Below are positions 5,773 to 6,431 of a stretch of DNA of 6,431 bases, piece after piece. The position numbers were made by a program, and so were the translations under genes. The notes beneath the pieces are model-generated. The model made no database searches, was not told where the DNA came from, and saw only the letters and a list, made by a program, of their open reading frames with translations. Each line of letters begins with the position of its first letter. Position 1 is the stretch's first letter. The DNA is from an uncultured Treponema sp. (GTDB lineage Bacteria; Spirochaetota; Spirochaetia; Treponematales; Treponemataceae), in assembly GCA_937901865.1 (NCBI GenBank), contig CALDID010000233.1, positions 1-6,431 of the forward strand, in the 5' to 3' direction.

Positions 5773-6431
5773 TCACGCTAATTTAGCTGCATAATCCAAG
5801 CCTAGTATATTCTCGCTAACAGCAGTTTTCAACCGTTTTTTTGCTATCTGAAAATACTGCTCATCTTTTTCAAACCCGATATACTTGCGTTTTAGTTCCT
5901 TTGCTGCCATAAGCGTCGTTCCGCTTCCGCAAAATGGGTCAAGCACAATCTGATTTTCCGTTGTCGCAAGCTCAATAAGCAATTTCATCAGTTCAAGTGG
6001 CTTTTGAGTCGGGTGTAAGCCCGTATCCGTTGCTGACGCGCCCATTCGGATAATATTGTCGCTCGAAAACCCATATTTTGCCAAAGCCGCTTCATTGTAC
6101 GCACCAACACCGTTTTCTTTCACATTATCCGCAAGCGTTCCGCCGATTTTATACGGCTTTTGAAACCATAATATCGGCTCAAAAAGAGGACGCAAATTAC
6201 CGAGTTTCCACCCGCGCCATTCTTCCGCCGCATCTGTATCACCTCTCCGCTCATAAACGCAACTGATTCTTTGCGCTCGGTGAGGAGCTTTTGTTTTATC
6301 CCACGCAATCATATCTTTGAATGTAAATCCCGCATCCTCAAAAGCGATGACACAGCGAGGAGCAAGTCTTCGCCCCGCAAAAACGAACGCACTTGCACCA
6401 GCTTTTAATACTCGATACCAATCAGACACCC
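5773..6431 (-). CDS. DNA methyltransferase, beta class (N6-adenine or N4-cytosine), 3' part
   Basis: The enzyme transfers a methyl group from S-adenosylmethionine to an amino group of a DNA base. Only the last 218 residues or so are visible; the frame stays open to the window edge and the 5' end is missing. The GTG at 6429 is probably an internal Val codon. Counting from it, the order is: WYRVLKAGASAFVFAG (the segment normally following the catalytic DPPY), a variable middle part containing GNLRPLFEPILWFQKPYKIGG that probably includes target recognition, HPTQKPLELMKLLI at 139-152, DPFCGSGTT at 164-172 (SAM-binding motif I), and YIGFEKDEQYFQIAKKRL near the end. Motif I lying C-terminal gives the beta-class order. 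The catalytic DPPY-type motif is predicted just beyond the edge. No restriction enzyme gene follows it: the next gene on this strand is lptD. Whether it is solitary or part of a restriction or phage module cannot be judged here. Confidence 0.9.
   Translation of the reverse strand, partial: VSDWYRVLKAGASAFVFAGRRLAPRCVIAFEDAGFTFKDMIAWDKTKAPHRAQRISCVYERRGDTDAAEEWRGWKLGNLRPLFEPILWFQKPYKIGGTLADNVKENGVGAYNEAALAKYGFSSDNIIRMGASATDTGLHPTQKPLELMKLLIELATTENQIVLDPFCGSGTTLMAAKELKRKYIGFEKDEQYFQIAKKRLKTAVSENILGLDYAAKLA

Larger units (their letters stand above)
5663..5776. repeat. Cluster of about five degenerate 21-24 bp repeats ahead of lptD
   Basis: On the plus strand, units begin at 5663 (TGCACATTGCACGAATATC), 5684 (TGCAAGCATTGCAAAGACAT), 5708 (TGCAAGCCTGCACACATATT), 5731 (TCAAGCCCTGCACAGACTCC) and 5753 (TGCAAGCCCTGCTCTGCC). 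They share a TGCAAGC start and a second TGC about nine bases later. Spacing varies from 21 to 24 bases. The cluster fills the gap between the methyltransferase stop and the lptD start and overlaps that stop codon. Confidence 0.65.

Noticed and set aside
5663..5776. CRISPR or attachment site at the lptD leader repeats
   Set aside because: Units are contiguous and vary in length and sequence, there are no spacers, and there is no integrase or tRNA nearby.

Overview
The window looks like chromosomal DNA of a spirochaete, most likely a Treponema. This is inferred from protein style rather than from a marker gene: a Ser/Thr/Tyr-rich lipoprotein with an Asp run just after the lipid-bearing Cys, and a very long LptD/OstA-like outer-membrane protein with a Glu/Lys-rich insert. 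No rRNA, tRNA, CRISPR array, integrase or transposase was seen.

Layout from left to right. Positions 1-90 hold a short perfect hairpin (6-28) resembling a dispersed palindromic element. Positions 91-1023 (minus) encode a 310-aa lipoprotein of unknown function with a strong ribosome binding site. Positions 1024-1452 form a divergent intergenic region with a candidate minus-strand promoter, a T10 tract (minus strand) abutting its -35, an AT-only inverted repeat, five exactly phased degenerate 41-bp repeats (1165-1369), and a good sigma70-type promoter (1391-1419). That promoter drives a 214-aa alpha-helical protein of unknown function (1453-2097, plus). This gene ends in an intrinsic terminator (2122-2155) whose T tract overlaps the stop codon of the convergent lptD-like gene (2154-5654, minus, about 1166 aa). 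Upstream of lptD, positions 5655-5776 carry about five degenerate 21-24 bp repeats that can fold into three stem-loops. Next is the 3' part of a beta-class DNA methyltransferase gene (5773 to the window end, minus), whose 5' end is outside the window.

How the genes relate. Two products go to the cell envelope (the lipoprotein and the LptD-like translocon), but they are in separate transcription units and nothing shows that they work together. The methyltransferase lies upstream of lptD on the same strand, so read-through is possible, but their functions look unrelated. No new multi-gene system is evident. The less ordinary signals are the two repeat arrays sitting in regulatory positions, the charged repeat-built insert in LptD, and the two-cysteine pattern of that protein.
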